A stretch of 64,000 bases of DNA from Simmondsia chinensis (Eukaryota > Streptophyta > Magnoliopsida > Caryophyllales > Simmondsiaceae): contig JAGTTD010000001.1 of assembly GCA_018398585.1 (NCBI GenBank), positions 9,178,501-9,242,500 on the forward strand, read 5' to 3'. The stretch's first letter is position 1; the number at the start of each line of letters is the position of its first letter. Made by a program: the position numbers and the translations under genes. Below, piece by piece: positions 63,751 to 64,000 of this stretch. Under the pieces are notes generated by a model that did no database searches, was not told the origin of the DNA, and saw nothing but the letters and a program-made list of their open reading frames with translations.

Positions 63751-64000
63751 CGGGCATGTGGCAGCTAGGCTTGTTTATTACCGAAGTGACACGAGTCAGA
63801 CCTGTGTCCAACACGAGTCACACATGACCCATGTCACTCGCAGGGGTCAGGTCGGGTCCAAGTCAGGTAGCTCCAGAAATTGACCTATGACTCGACCCGC
63901 TACAATGGGTCGACCTACCAATATGGCAGTTTAGGTTGGGTTGGGTCATTTTACAGGGTGGGTCGAGTTGGGTCATGGATCAACCTAACCCATTGGCCAC

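Larger units (their letters stand above)
60934..64000. mobile_element. hAT-type element with GGGTC-rich ends (right end beyond the window)
   Basis: The left end 'tagaggtggccaatgagtca' is mirrored at the last bases of the window ('cctaacccattggccac'). Both ends carry many 'gggtc'/'gaccc' motifs over about 200 bp. The terminal TAG(A/G)GGTG form fits hAT ends. The left 8-bp flank is cctcgatg (60926-60933); the right flank lies outside the window. No transposase is recognised. Inside are an Au-type SINE, two smaller hAT-type MITEs and a 5S-headed SINE. Confidence 0.65.

Overview
This window is nuclear DNA from a flowering plant, most likely a eudicot with a large, repeat-rich genome. I cannot name the species. 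The case for a plant rests on Ty1/copia and Ty3/gypsy elements primed by initiator-tRNA-Met-like sites, Au-type SINE 3' tails, a Mutator-like element carrying a plant mobile domain gene, plant-type LINEs, hAT-type MITEs, and one intact gene of the PCS1-like aspartyl protease family. Almost everything except that one gene (3851-5140, minus strand) is transposon-derived.

Layout. 1-3850: AT-rich DNA with SINE copies and a MITE (1227-2288) that has long inverted repeats and a 9-bp target duplication. 3851-5140: the aspartyl protease gene. 5270-12640: a nest. Two arms of a foldback element, the left one hit by a SINE, enclose an LTR retrotransposon (5717-12383) with one gag-like ORF; its right LTR is split by a minus-strand copia element (7993-12097, 5-bp target duplication AATAG). 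13361-15900: a tandem TRIM-like LTR element and two direct copies of another LTR. 16375-21515: a hAT-type MITE whose right inverted repeat was split by a copia element (16806-21491). 21725-26438: a decayed LINE.

26464-56764: one very large nest. The host is a Mutator-like element (MULE) bounded by a perfect 9-bp duplication (TGAAGATTT). It carries a minus-strand MULE transposase and a downstream plant mobile domain (PMD) gene. A gypsy element sits in its left inverted repeat. A SIRE-like copia (34154-53271, duplication GAGTT) sits inside the transposase gene. That copia holds a second copia with 2-kb LTRs (37976-50323), which in turn holds a LINE (44971-48009) and a SINE. Another SINE splits the SIRE integrase.

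56765-64000: AT-rich DNA, an AGCTCGA-rich hAT-type MITE, a copia remnant, and a hAT-type element that runs off the right edge and contains two further hAT-type MITEs and two SINEs.

The most unusual signal is a SINE family, at least five copies here, whose 5' head is 5S rRNA and whose 3' body and tail are Au-SINE-like. The best copy (62398-62651) starts at the first base of 5S rRNA and lies between near-identical 21-bp target duplications. No CRISPR array, functional rRNA or tRNA gene, or bacterial operon is present.
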